64,000 bases of DNA from Anabaena minutissima FACHB-250. Its GTDB lineage: Bacteria > Cyanobacteriota > Cyanobacteriia > Cyanobacteriales > Nostocaceae. Numbering within the stretch: the stretch's first letter is position 1; each line of letters begins with the position of its first letter. The stretch spans positions 62,001 through 126,000 of the forward strand of contig NZ_JACJRG010000010.1 in NCBI RefSeq assembly GCF_014697125.1. The letters run 5' to 3'. The notes under the pieces were generated by a model that made no database searches, had not been told where the DNA came from, and was given only the letters and a program-made list of their open reading frames with translations. The translations under genes and the position numbers were made by a program. This document shows positions 18,733 to 27,070 of the stretch, in pieces.

Positions 18733-19825
18733 GTTGCACTTCTGGGTCTTCTTCTAAGCTGGGATATGTAGAAATTTGTTGACGGCGTTGGAAAAGGGCA
18801 ATGTTTTGACTACGCAACCATCCTACTAGTCCGTCAGGAAGAACTGTCACGACTATTAAAAAGAGTGCGCCTTGGAAAAATAGCCAGATTTCGGCAAATT
18901 GTTCGCTTAAAAAAGTACGAGCATAATTAACTAATAAAGTCCCAACTATTGCCCCGATTAATGTAGCACGTCCTCCCACAGCTACCCAAATCACCATTTC
19001 AATAGAAAAAGCTATATCCATTGCTCTGGGTGAGACAGAACCACTTTGTAGGGTGTAAAATGCTCCTGCTATACCTGCGATCGCACCTGAAACTGCAAAG
19101 ACTAAGGTTTTAAAATCTGTAGGGTCATAGCCAGAGAACCTGACGCGGCTTTCATCGTCTCGAATGGCGATTAATAATCTACCAAAGCGTCCACTTGTTA
19201 ACCAGCGACAAATCCCGTAGGTAGCGGCGAGAAACAAGACTGTGAGGGTGTAGAAAATAAATTTTGTTTGCGGGTTGCTGACATTTGCACCAAATAATGT
19301 TGTGAAATCTATCAGTCCATTTGTCCCGTTGAAAAATTGTTGTTGACCATTAAAAAAGTTGAAAAATACAATAATTGCGGCTTGGGTCAGAATTGAAAAA
19401 TAAACTCCCTTAATGCGATTGCGAAATACTAAATATCCCAGCAACCCTGCAAGTAACCCTGGAACTATCACCACAGCAGCTACTGCTATGGGGAAAGAAT
19501 AAAAAGGTCGCCAAAACCAGGGAAGTTCAGTAACACCATACAACCCCATGAAATCAGGTAACTCACCCTCTGGGATTTGCAGCTTCAGGTACATGGCGAT
19601 CGCATATCCACCCAACCCAAAGAAAATACCATGTCCCAAACTTAGTAAACCAGTATAACCCCAAATCAAGTCAATCCCTAAAGCCACGATCGCCAGTGAC
19701 AAAAATCGCCCTAACAAATTCAAGCGAAACTCTGACAGCACCAATGGCATAATTAAAATTAGGATAAGTGCGATCGCCACCACCACCCCAACCTCAATTA
19801 ATATTAACCCTCCTCCCTTCTTCAT
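18707..19825 (-). CDS. urtC: Urea ABC transporter, permease subunit UrtC
   Basis: This 372-residue LivM-like permease has about ten hydrophobic segments (for example VVVAIALILILIMPLVLSE and AIVALGIDLIWGYTGLLSLG). The conserved LSLGHGIFFGLGGYA and the cytoplasmic loop RDDESRVRFSGYDPTDFKTLVF couple it to the ATPases. The GRATLIGAIVGTLLVNY segment near the C-terminus is typical of UrtC. It pairs with UrtB to form the urea channel in the plasma membrane. Confidence 0.93.
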   Translation of the reverse strand: MKKGGGLILIEVGVVVAIALILILIMPLVLSEFRLNLLGRFLSLAIVALGIDLIWGYTGLLSLGHGIFFGLGGYAIAMYLKLQIPEGELPDFMGLYGVTELPWFWRPFYSFPIAVAAVVIVPGLLAGLLGYLVFRNRIKGVYFSILTQAAIIVFFNFFNGQQQFFNGTNGLIDFTTLFGANVSNPQTKFIFYTLTVLFLAATYGICRWLTSGRFGRLLIAIRDDESRVRFSGYDPTDFKTLVFAVSGAIAGIAGAFYTLQSGSVSPRAMDIAFSIEMVIWVAVGGRATLIGAIVGTLLVNYARTFLSEQFAEIWLFFQGALFLIVVTVLPDGLVGWLRSQNIALFQRRQQISTYPSLEEDPEVQHERQNLGN

Positions 19826-19864
19826 TCTCTGCGCCCTCTGCGTCTCTGCGTGAGATAAAAAAAA

Positions 19865-21025
19865 TTAAACATCAACAGTCCGACCCTTTTGCGGAAACAT
19901 CCCCCCAGGCTTCCACTGTAAAAATACAATAATCAGCACAAATACCATCACCTTAGCCATACTTGTAGTAGCAAAAAACGTCAGGAAATCTGCTAAAGGC
20001 TTCACAGGAGAGAACAACAAAGCCAAAGTCCCCGAACCAATTAAAAAGTTAGCAGTGCCAATTCCCAAGGCAGCTACAATAGTACCTGCTAAGTTACCCA
20101 CCCCACCGACAACCACAACCATAAATGTGTCGATAATATAGTTTTGTCCAGTATTTGGCCCCACAGAACCAAGTAAACTAATCGCACACCCAGCCACCCC
20201 AGCTAAACCAGAACCCAAAGCAAAAGTAATCGCATCAACTTTTTGAGTAGGGATACCTAAACAAGCACTCATACTGCGGTTTTGTGTGACCGCCCTAATT
20301 CTTAATCCCCAGCTAGAACGCTGTAAGAATAGATAAATTCCTCCTACACAAATTACTGTCAAAACAATAATAAATAACCTAGCGAATGGTAATTGCACAC
20401 CACCTAAAGATATGCCAGTTTGTAACCAACTAGGCGCGGTTACGTCTACATTTTGTGCGCCGAACCAAGGTTGAGTTACTGCTAGTTGATAAGTTTGACT
20501 CAATAAGTTAGCTGTAGTGATTGTCAATCCTGAAGATAACAAGAAAATCACTCCTACCACCCAGTTACGAATTCTCTCTAAATTTGTGCGGGAATTTAAA
20601 ACCCATAAACCGCCAAAAAATAATAGAGAAAACAACACTAAGCCAATTACTATTACCCAATTCACACTGCGAACAAACTGCTGAAAAATCAAACTGACTC
20701 CCCAAGTTGCTAGCAGAGTTTCTAGGGGTCGCCCATAGAGGTAACGAATCACACCTCTTTCCAGAATTAATCCGATAAATGCAGTGAAAATAAAGGCGAT
20801 AATTAACGCCAAAAATATATAAATTTCAAACCATAACCCGCCCAATTGTTTACAGCCATTCTGGACAACAAAGGTTGTATAAGCCCCAAACATCATCAAT
20901 TCACCATGCGCCATATTAATCACACCCATCAAGCCAAATATAATGGCTAATCCCAAGGCTGCAATTAATAACACAGAACCGATGCTAATACCATTAAATA
21001 CAGCATCTAAAAAACCTGTTAACAT
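19865..21025 (-). CDS. urtB: Urea ABC transporter, permease subunit UrtB
   Basis: This 386-residue LivH-like permease has many membrane segments and the conserved MGVINMAHGELMMFGAY, an EAA-like loop RAVTQNRSMSACLGIPTQKV, and VVVVGGVGNLAGTIVAA. This combination matches UrtB. It lies 39 bp upstream of urtC in the same direction. About 320 bp of repeats separate it from urtA. Confidence 0.92.
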   Translation of the reverse strand: MLTGFLDAVFNGISIGSVLLIAALGLAIIFGLMGVINMAHGELMMFGAYTTFVVQNGCKQLGGLWFEIYIFLALIIAFIFTAFIGLILERGVIRYLYGRPLETLLATWGVSLIFQQFVRSVNWVIVIGLVLFSLLFFGGLWVLNSRTNLERIRNWVVGVIFLLSSGLTITTANLLSQTYQLAVTQPWFGAQNVDVTAPSWLQTGISLGGVQLPFARLFIIVLTVICVGGIYLFLQRSSWGLRIRAVTQNRSMSACLGIPTQKVDAITFALGSGLAGVAGCAISLLGSVGPNTGQNYIIDTFMVVVVGGVGNLAGTIVAALGIGTANFLIGSGTLALLFSPVKPLADFLTFFATTSMAKVMVFVLIIVFLQWKPGGMFPQKGRTVDV

Positions 21026-21088
21026 TCTTTTTCACCAGCTATAAGCTTATTTTTTAGTAATGAGTCAAAACTGAGTGCTGAGTAAAAT

Positions 21089-21242
21089 AACGTGAGTTCG
21101 ATGACCTCTCCCCAACCCCTCTCCGACGCGGAGAGGGGCTTAAATATCTGGAAATATCAACGAAAAATAAAGGTTTTGAAGCCTCTCTCCTTGCAGGGGA
21201 GAGGTTTGGAGAGGGGTTTTTAAAATTCGTCGAACTCACGTT
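21089..21242. repeat. MITE-like element with terminal inverted repeats
   Basis: AACGTGAGTTCGATGA (21089-21104) and TCGTCGAACTCACGTT (21227-21242) are terminal inverted repeats matching at 15 of 16 positions. The interior has CCCCTCTCC/GGAGAGGGG palindromes, including an inverted copy of the 15935-15980 sequence. There is no coding capacity. Confidence 0.75.
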
Positions 21243-21345
21243 AAAATACACTCACTCAGCATCGGCTAAACGCCGCGCTACCGCTAACAGCACTCACCAC
21301 TCATTACTCCTCACTCAGCACTCAGCACTCAGCACTCATAACTTG
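21243..21345. repeat. TGAGTGC-type heptanucleotide repeat tract
   Basis: Repeated CACTCAG units (CTCAGCACTCAGCACTCAGC) interrupted by GGCTAAACGCCGCGCTACCG, the same interruption seen in the tract near 45270. It abuts the urtA stop. Confidence 0.75.
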
Positions 21346-21347
21346 AC

Positions 21348-22664
21348 TTAAGCTTTTTTATATTTTTCACCCTTTGCTGGGTCTGACCAATCACAAGCAA
21401 ATCCTTTAGTTTCTTTCACAAATTGATTCCAAGGAACTGGTTCAACGGGTGCAGGTGTAGCATAGATAATATCAAACAAACCATCATCTCTAACTTCACC
21501 AATCCGCACAATTTTAGATATGTGATGATTAGCATTGACTGTCACCTTTCCTTCAGGTGCATCTATAGTTTGACCATAAGCCGCCGCCCGCACTTTATCT
21601 AAATCAGTATTACCAGCTTTTTCTACTGACTGCTTCCATAAATAAACGGCGATATATGCAGCTTCCATTGGGTCATTTGTTACCCGGTCAGCACCATATT
21701 CTTTTTTAAAAGCTTCGACAAATTTCTTATTAGCAGGAGTGTCTACCGTTTGGAAGTAATTCCAAGCAGCATAGTGACCTTTCAAATACTCAACCCCAAT
21801 TGCTTTAACTTCTTCTTCTGCAATACTGACAGACATAGAAGGATATTTATCTGGTGTTAATCCTGCACCCTTCAACTGTTTAAAGAAAGCTACATTGCTA
21901 TCACCATTTAAGGTGTTATAAATTATCCCCCCATTAGGCAAAGCTTGCTTAATTTTACTGATAATTGGTGTGACTTCCGTATTACCTAATGGTAAATAAT
22001 CTTCACCAACAGTCTTTCCGCCTAAAGCTTCTAATTGGGATTTAATAACGGTGTTAGCAGTACGAGGAAAAACGTAATCTGAGCCTACTAAAAAGAATTC
22101 TTTACCTTTATTTTTTAATAACCAATCAACAGAAGGTTCAATTTGTTGATTTGGTGCTGCACCTGTGTAAAAAATGTTTTTAGAACATTCTTGACCTTCA
22201 TACTGTACGGGATACCACAGCATATGGTCTTTGCTTTCAAAGACTGGCTTCACATTCTTACGGCTAGCTGAAGTCCAACAACCAAACACTACAGCTACTT
22301 TATCCTGATCAATCAACTTGGTGGCTTTTTCTCTAAAAGTATCCCAGTTAGAAGCACCATCTTCAACAATGGCTTCAATTTGCTTACCTAAGACACCACC
22401 AGCCGCGTTAATTTCTTTGATGGCTAGTTTCTCAGCATCGACAACACTTTTTTCACTAATAGCCATTGTGCCACTGAGGGAGTGCAGAATGCCTATTTTA
22501 ATGGTGTCACCACTAGCCGCAGCCACAGGAGAAGCATTGCTACTGGTGGCTGGAGTGTCCGTAGCGGTTGGGGTGTTATTGGCGCAAGCCTTCAGCAAAA
22601 TGGTGCTACCAATAGTTGCAGAACTATAAATCAAAAACCTACGTCGGTTAAATTGTCTACTCAT
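21348..22664 (-). CDS. urtA: Urea ABC transporter, substrate-binding protein UrtA
   Basis: This 438-residue binding protein starts with twin-arginine-like RRRFLIYSS followed by a hydrophobic stretch and LLKAC, so it is probably a lipoprotein (Cys near residue 27) exported possibly by Tat. The Leu/Ile/Val-type binding fold follows: [45 protein letters not shown] and [12 protein letters not shown]. The WYPVQYEG stretch is characteristic of UrtA and related short-chain amide binders. It captures urea in the periplasm for UrtBC. It is the first urt gene, with an NtcA-type promoter candidate upstream. Confidence 0.94.
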   Translation of the reverse strand: MSRQFNRRRFLIYSSATIGSTILLKACANNTPTATDTPATSSNASPVAAASGDTIKIGILHSLSGTMAISEKSVVDAEKLAIKEINAAGGVLGKQIEAIVEDGASNWDTFREKATKLIDQDKVAVVFGCWTSASRKNVKPVFESKDHMLWYPVQYEGQECSKNIFYTGAAPNQQIEPSVDWLLKNKGKEFFLVGSDYVFPRTANTVIKSQLEALGGKTVGEDYLPLGNTEVTPIISKIKQALPNGGIIYNTLNGDSNVAFFKQLKGAGLTPDKYPSMSVSIAEEEVKAIGVEYLKGHYAAWNYFQTVDTPANKKFVEAFKKEYGADRVTNDPMEAAYIAVYLWKQSVEKAGNTDLDKVRAAAYGQTIDAPEGKVTVNANHHISKIVRIGEVRDDGLFDIIYATPAPVEPVPWNQFVKETKGFACDWSDPAKGEKYKKA

Positions 22665-22998
22665 CGGTTGATTAATTTTCCCTTAATGAATTAGCTATTA
22701 CAAGCCAGCAGAAAGCTTGACTTGTTTAAACTGAATATTGATTGCTGCCAAGCTCACAAGATTAACTTTTAAACTGTGATATTAGTTCGATTTTTAACCT
22801 GCTAAATGTTATATGGTATACAAAAACGGTATTTTATACAAAAGAAAATTAATCTTTTTAGATGAAGATTCACAGAAGTTCATGTGATAAATGTTATACT
22901 TATAGCAAGAATTGGACAAATCAGCTTGTTGAGGTGTAGCGATCGCAAATACAATTTCTTTTAACTAACGCAGACAATTTCAATGCCATTCTAGAAAA
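22665..22998. other. Divergent region between urtA and a GNAT gene
   Basis: This 334-bp gap holds the urt promoter candidate (22779-22821) and the upstream region of the acetyltransferase gene. It has one HIP1 site (GCGATCGC near 22939). No other gene is seen. Confidence 0.6.
22779..22821 (-). promoter_or_regulatory. Candidate NtcA-activated promoter of urtA
   Basis: On the minus strand, GTATACCATATAAC (22821-22808) fits the NtcA pattern GTA-N8-TAC with one mismatch (AAC), and TAATAT (22784-22779) fits a TAN3T -10 box after 23 nt. NtcA-activated promoters have this spacing (about 20-24). A second, weaker GTN10AC (22798-22785) with TAATCT (22764-22759) after 20 nt also fits. Nitrogen control of urt genes by NtcA is known in Anabaena. 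Confidence 0.45.
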
Positions 22999-23493
22999 AT
23001 GAGTCCCAAGGAAATATCTCTGCGGCCTGCAAAGGACACAGACGCATGGAAACTGAGTGCTATCCACATTGCTGCTATTAAAGCTCTACCGACAAATTTT
23101 TATTCTCGGAAAGAACTATTGGCTTGGCGTAATTACCTCGATAAGCCGGATGGTTCTAATATCTTAAGATATCTGAAATTAGAGACTATCAGGGTTGCAA
23201 TTGAAGATGAGATGATCACAGGATTCGCTAGTTTTATTTTGAATGAACTAATTAGTTTATACGTCCATCCTTATTATCAAGGGCAAGGATTTGGCCGGGC
23301 TTTAGTAGAACATTTTTGCGCCGAAGCAACTCAACAAGGTTTTGATAGTGTCATCACAACTGCTAGTCTTTACGCTGAAGGTTTTTATTTGCGTTTAGGA
23401 TTTATTCCTCTTCAGAGAGTACCTCATCACTTAGGACGAGGGTTAGTAGTTCCTGTCACTGAGATGTGTAAAGAGTTGGGAGAGTTCTGTTAG
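22999..23493 (+). CDS. GNAT-family N-acetyltransferase
   Basis: This 164-residue protein is a single GNAT domain: LRPAKDTDAWKLSAIH at the N-terminus, the core strand LISLYVHPYYQGQGFGRALVE with the acetyl-CoA pyrophosphate loop (QGQGFGRA), and the C-terminal FYLRLGFIPLQR. It transfers an acyl group from acyl-CoA to an amine, but the acceptor cannot be told. The ATG at 22999 has no strong ribosome-binding site. It is divergent from urtA, and a functional link is not supported. Confidence 0.85.
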   Translation: MSPKEISLRPAKDTDAWKLSAIHIAAIKALPTNFYSRKELLAWRNYLDKPDGSNILRYLKLETIRVAIEDEMITGFASFILNELISLYVHPYYQGQGFGRALVEHFCAEATQQGFDSVITTASLYAEGFYLRLGFIPLQRVPHHLGRGLVVPVTEMCKELGEFC

Positions 23494-23728
23494 CGTAGCG
23501 GGGCGTTGAGCAGCGTAATATCCTTCTTACTCAGGACTCAGCACTGAGTACGATGAAATCGGATTTTTATAAAATTAGACAGTTTGATATTGGTTTGTGT
23601 TTCGCATTACAATTGAGGTTAATATTCTTCCGATAAATTAAATTTGGATTTTCATTTAAAAAACATTAATCCATCATATTTGAGCCAATTTATCTCAATT
23701 ACAAACTATTTTTCAATGAAATTTAACA

Positions 23729-24361
23729 ATGCCAGCAATTACTGAAAATCAAATAATGATTAAAACTGTCCGTTCTTCTGCTCTGACTCGTACACGTTTG
23801 ATAGAGGCTGCTTCACAGGTATTTGCTGGCTTGGGTGTTCAAGGAGCAACTACCCGTGAAATAGCTCGTGTAGCTGGTGTGAATGAAGTAACATTATTTC
23901 GCCATTTTTCTAGCAAAGAACAACTGTTAAAAGCAGTAATTGAAAATGCCCTAGCACTGCAAACCGAAGCCCTCGCTAACCCGGAAGCATGGACACAGGA
24001 TTTAAGCACTGACTTAAAAAATTATGCTCAGTTGTATAACGCCATGCTAGAGGCGCAAGAAGACTTAATTCGTACCTTTATCGGCGAAGCCAAGAGACAT
24101 CCAGAAGCCGCCAAGCAAGTTATAGAAGAAGCAGCCAAGCCTTTGGGCGAAAAACTGGTGGCTTACCTGCAATCATGCCAAAAACGTGGCACTGTCCGAC
24201 CTGACATTAATCTAGTAGCAGCCGTTGATATGTTTAGGGGAATGCTGTTAGCCGGAATGCTATGTCGTGATGTTAAACTCCAGCCCCATAGATACAGCAG
24301 TGAAGAATATATTGAAACGTGCGTAGATGTTTTTGTAAGGGGGTTATCAATTAAAAATTAA
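23729..24361 (+). CDS. TetR-family transcriptional regulator
   Basis: This 210-residue protein has an N-terminal TetR helix-turn-helix (about 16-65: TRTRLIEAASQVFAGLGVQG, TTREIARVAGVNEVTLFRHF, SSKEQLLKAVI). A helical ligand and dimer domain follows. An internal ATG at codon 10 (23756) is an alternative start. The stop falls inside an AAAAATT repeat, which supplies the last residues. The likely target is its own promoter or nearby genes; the downstream Eis-like acetyltransferase and EamA transporter are candidates by position only. Confidence 0.9.
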   Translation: MPAITENQIMIKTVRSSALTRTRLIEAASQVFAGLGVQGATTREIARVAGVNEVTLFRHFSSKEQLLKAVIENALALQTEALANPEAWTQDLSTDLKNYAQLYNAMLEAQEDLIRTFIGEAKRHPEAAKQVIEEAAKPLGEKLVAYLQSCQKRGTVRPDINLVAAVDMFRGMLLAGMLCRDVKLQPHRYSSEEYIETCVDVFVRGLSIKN

Positions 24362-24388
24362 AAATTAAAAATTAAAAATTAAAAAATT
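24349..24388. repeat. AAAAATT tandem repeat overlapping the tetR stop
   Basis: Five or more AATTAAA units. The regulator's stop codon (24359-24361) lies within the tract. Confidence 0.85.
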
Positions 24389-24499
24389 GCTGATTCTCCA
24401 CTCGCCACCCCCCCCCATTGAGTGATTCTCTTGGGTGAAGAATACAGAACATACTCTTTGTAGTATGATTGTCAGTCTGTGCTACTAAGGGTAGAGGCA

Positions 24500-25675
24500 A
24501 TGACACCTCAATTTAAATACACCAAAGCCCAGCAAGAGGATATTCGGCAATTAGGACATATCCTCGAACAGTGTTTTATTATGTCGGCTGGTGACAGTGA
24601 AATTTATGCCAATCTTGTTGGTTTAGATAATTTTCGTGTTATCTATCGAGATCAAAAAGTTGCTGGTGGCTTGGTAATTTACTCGATGGGTCAATGGTGG
24701 GGTGGTGGGCGTGTACCGATGGCGGGACTGGCGGCGGTGGGTATTGCTCCAGAATACCGTGGGGATGGAGCTGCGATCGCCTTGATCCAAAATGCTCTCC
24801 AGGAAATCCACGCCCAGGATATACCAATTTCGGTTCTCTATCCAGCTACACAACGCCTATACCGCAAAGCCGGCTATGAACAAGCTGGGAGTTACTGCAC
24901 TTGGGAAATTTCTACACAAAGTATTCAGATACGGGAACAGTCTTTACCTGTGCAACCTGTAGACCCGAAAGATGACGATCTATTTCACAGTCTACATCAG
25001 CAACAGGGAAAACTTACTCACGGATATTTAGATCGACATCCCGCAATTTGGCAAGGATTAATTCACACAGAAGCTCAAGAAACTCTCTATACTTACTTGA
25101 TTGGTGACAAAGACCAACCCCAAGGTTACATCATCTTCACTCAAGAACGTACCAAAGACGCTTCTATTCTGCGGGTTAAAGATTGGGTGATGCTTTCCCT
25201 TGATGCAGCACGCACTTTCTGGACATTTCTGGCCAATCATCGTTCCCAAATTGACAAAGTACGTTGGAAGAGTTCAATTACTGATTCTCTAACATTACTT
25301 TTACCAGAGCAAACTGCTAAAATTTGCCAGAGCGATCGCTGGATGCTAAGAATAGTTGATGTGTGCAAAGCCTTGTCCGCCCGTGGTTATCCGCCAGGAG
25401 TGGAAGCAGAATTACATTTAGACATACAAGATAACTTGTTAACCAGCAACCAAGGTAAATTTATTCTATCTGTTGCCAATGGTCGAGGTGAAGTCACCAA
25501 AGGCGGTAAAGGTGAGTTCAAGCTAGATATTCAAGGATTAGCACCCCTATACTCCAGCCTATTTACACCCTCTCAATTACAACTAGCTGGAAAACTAGAT
25601 GCAACAGCCACAGCACTCTCCACCGCTACGCAAATATTTGCCGGCGTCTCTCCCTGGATGATGGATTTCTTTTAA
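24500..25675 (+). CDS. Eis-like GNAT N-acetyltransferase with SCP2-type C-terminal domain
   Basis: This protein of about 391 residues resembles Eis (enhanced intracellular survival) acetyltransferases. It has an N-terminal GNAT domain (VPMAGLAAVGIAPEYRGDGA is the acetyl-CoA site), a second GNAT-like middle domain (DWVMLSLDAARTFWTFLANH), and a C-terminal sterol-carrier-like domain (LDIQDNLLTSNQGKFILSV, LYSSLFTPSQLQLAGKLD). Family members acetylate amines on small molecules or proteins and form hexamers. I take the ATG at 24500 rather than the upstream GTG at 24479, because the seven extra codons look non-coding and AAGGGTAGAG precedes the ATG. EamA follows after 16 bp, suggesting co-transcription. 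Confidence 0.85.
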   Translation: MTPQFKYTKAQQEDIRQLGHILEQCFIMSAGDSEIYANLVGLDNFRVIYRDQKVAGGLVIYSMGQWWGGGRVPMAGLAAVGIAPEYRGDGAAIALIQNALQEIHAQDIPISVLYPATQRLYRKAGYEQAGSYCTWEISTQSIQIREQSLPVQPVDPKDDDLFHSLHQQQGKLTHGYLDRHPAIWQGLIHTEAQETLYTYLIGDKDQPQGYIIFTQERTKDASILRVKDWVMLSLDAARTFWTFLANHRSQIDKVRWKSSITDSLTLLLPEQTAKICQSDRWMLRIVDVCKALSARGYPPGVEAELHLDIQDNLLTSNQGKFILSVANGRGEVTKGGKGEFKLDIQGLAPLYSSLFTPSQLQLAGKLDATATALSTATQIFAGVSPWMMDFF

Positions 25676-25691
25676 TTACGAATTATTATTT

Positions 25692-26630
25692 ATGCACTAT
25701 AGTTCTGGTCGCTGGCGTTTGGGGCTGGCGTTATCTTTGTTGACTGTTTGCTTGTGGGGCGTTCTACCGATCGCACTCAAGGTGGTATTGCAAACTTTGG
25801 ACGTTTACACCGTGATTTGGTTTCGCTTTTTGGTGTCCTTTGTTTTGCTGGCTACATATTTAGGGATACGCGGTCAATTACCGCAGTTAGGCAAATTAAG
25901 TGCTAATGGTTGGAAATTGTTAGCGATCGCTACTCTGATGTTAGCGGCTAATTACTTTTTGTTTATGCAGGGTTTAGCGTTAACGTCTCCCGCTAACGCT
26001 GAGGTGATTATTCAATTAGCTACCCTGTTGTTGGGCTTTGGTGGTTTAGTCGTCTTTCAAGAACGCTATAATTTGCGGCAATGGTTGGGTGTAAGTGTCT
26101 TAACTTTAGGTTATGTTCTATTTTTTCGCGCCCAATTCACTAATTTAATTACTTCCTCTAGTACATACATTTTCGGTAGTGGTTTAGTGGTGTTAGGTGC
26201 AGTAGTATGGGCAGTCTATGCTTTGGCTCAAAAGCAATTATTACAATCTCTATCTTCTGCCCATATTATGTTAATGATTTATGGCGGGTGTGCTTTATTA
26301 TTCACTCCCCTAGCTAAGATAGATACAATTATTACACTCAGTAATTTTCATTTAGTAACTTTACTTTTTTGTGGTCTAAATACGCTCATTGCCTATGGTG
26401 CTTTTGCGGAATCTTTGGAACATTGGGAAGCCTCCCGTGTCAGTGCTGTATTAGCTTTAGCTCCTATTGTCACTTTAATAGCAGTAGAATTTACATCACT
26501 AATTGCACCTAATTTAATCCCTCCAGAACGGCTGACAATTTTAGGTGTATTTGGGGCATTTTTAGTAGTAGGTGGTTCAATTGCGATCGCGCTGAAGAAG
26601 AATAGGGGACAGGGGACAGGTGACAGGTGA
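25692..26630 (+). CDS. EamA/DMT-superfamily transporter
   Basis: This 312-residue integral membrane protein has about ten hydrophobic segments in two EamA repeats. The first starts LGLALSLLTVCLWGVLPIAL and contains TSPANAEVIIQLATLLLGFG; the second starts FGSGLVVLGAVVWAVYALAQ. Such transporters export metabolites or amino acids, and the substrate is not predictable. It follows the Eis-like gene by 16 bp. The last residues (GQGTGDR) come from the heptanucleotide repeat at 26605-26632, like the tail of HisC. Confidence 0.9.
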   Translation: MHYSSGRWRLGLALSLLTVCLWGVLPIALKVVLQTLDVYTVIWFRFLVSFVLLATYLGIRGQLPQLGKLSANGWKLLAIATLMLAANYFLFMQGLALTSPANAEVIIQLATLLLGFGGLVVFQERYNLRQWLGVSVLTLGYVLFFRAQFTNLITSSSTYIFGSGLVVLGAVVWAVYALAQKQLLQSLSSAHIMLMIYGGCALLFTPLAKIDTIITLSNFHLVTLLFCGLNTLIAYGAFAESLEHWEASRVSAVLALAPIVTLIAVEFTSLIAPNLIPPERLTILGVFGAFLVVGGSIAIALKKNRGQGTGDR

Positions 26631-26632
26631 CA
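26605..26632. repeat. Heptanucleotide tandem repeat GGGGACA/GGTGACA x4 at the EamA stop
   Basis: Two GGGGACA and two GGTGACA units. The stop codon (26628-26630) is inside the repeat. It is the reverse-complement family of the ACCTGTC tract at 16071. Confidence 0.85.
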
Positions 26633-27070
26633 GGATAGAAATATCTGTTTCTTTTATTCTTCGTGGGGGACTTCTGTCGGTGGGATGCTCTCAAGGAAAT
26701 TTAATGTTTAAAGCTACATTAAAATTACTGAGGCAGTGATTTTTAACATTTGTTATGATCATTAGCGTTAGTGTCAAGCATCAGTTTAAGTCTCTTCAAG
26801 GGTGAATCTTTTTCTACCTGTGTATCTTCTAAAAAACCACATTTTCATCACGTAATCACCACAAAAAATCATTGAAATTCTGAATTATCAGAATAAGTTT
26901 ATACAACACAAGCCAATAAAGCTGAATCAACTTTGAGGTTTTAACTCTCCTGCTTCTATAAGCAGCAAGTTTTTTGTCGGGTTAAAATTCCCATTACGAA
27001 TTCTTCCAATCAACTGGGGTGTCAGCATTACTACCAACAATCAGCATTACACCACCAAAACAGTTGAGCA
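26631..27070. other. Intergenic region before the DUF1400 hydrolase
   Basis: This 440-bp gap has no gene. A small hairpin, CTGCTT (26950-26955) with AAGCAG (26960-26965), is followed by TTTTTT at 26970-26975 and could be a weak terminator or attenuator in the hydrolase leader. Confidence 0.45.

Larger units (their letters stand above)
21026..21347. other. Repeat-filled gap between urtB and urtA
   Basis: The urtA-urtB spacer contains a MITE-like element (21089-21242) flanked by TGAGTGC-type heptanucleotide repeats. It has no gene. It may decouple high expression of the binding protein from the membrane subunits. Confidence 0.7.

Noticed and set aside
24479..24499. GTG start for the Eis-like gene
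   Set aside because: The seven extra codons have no support; the ATG at 24500 has a better upstream site.
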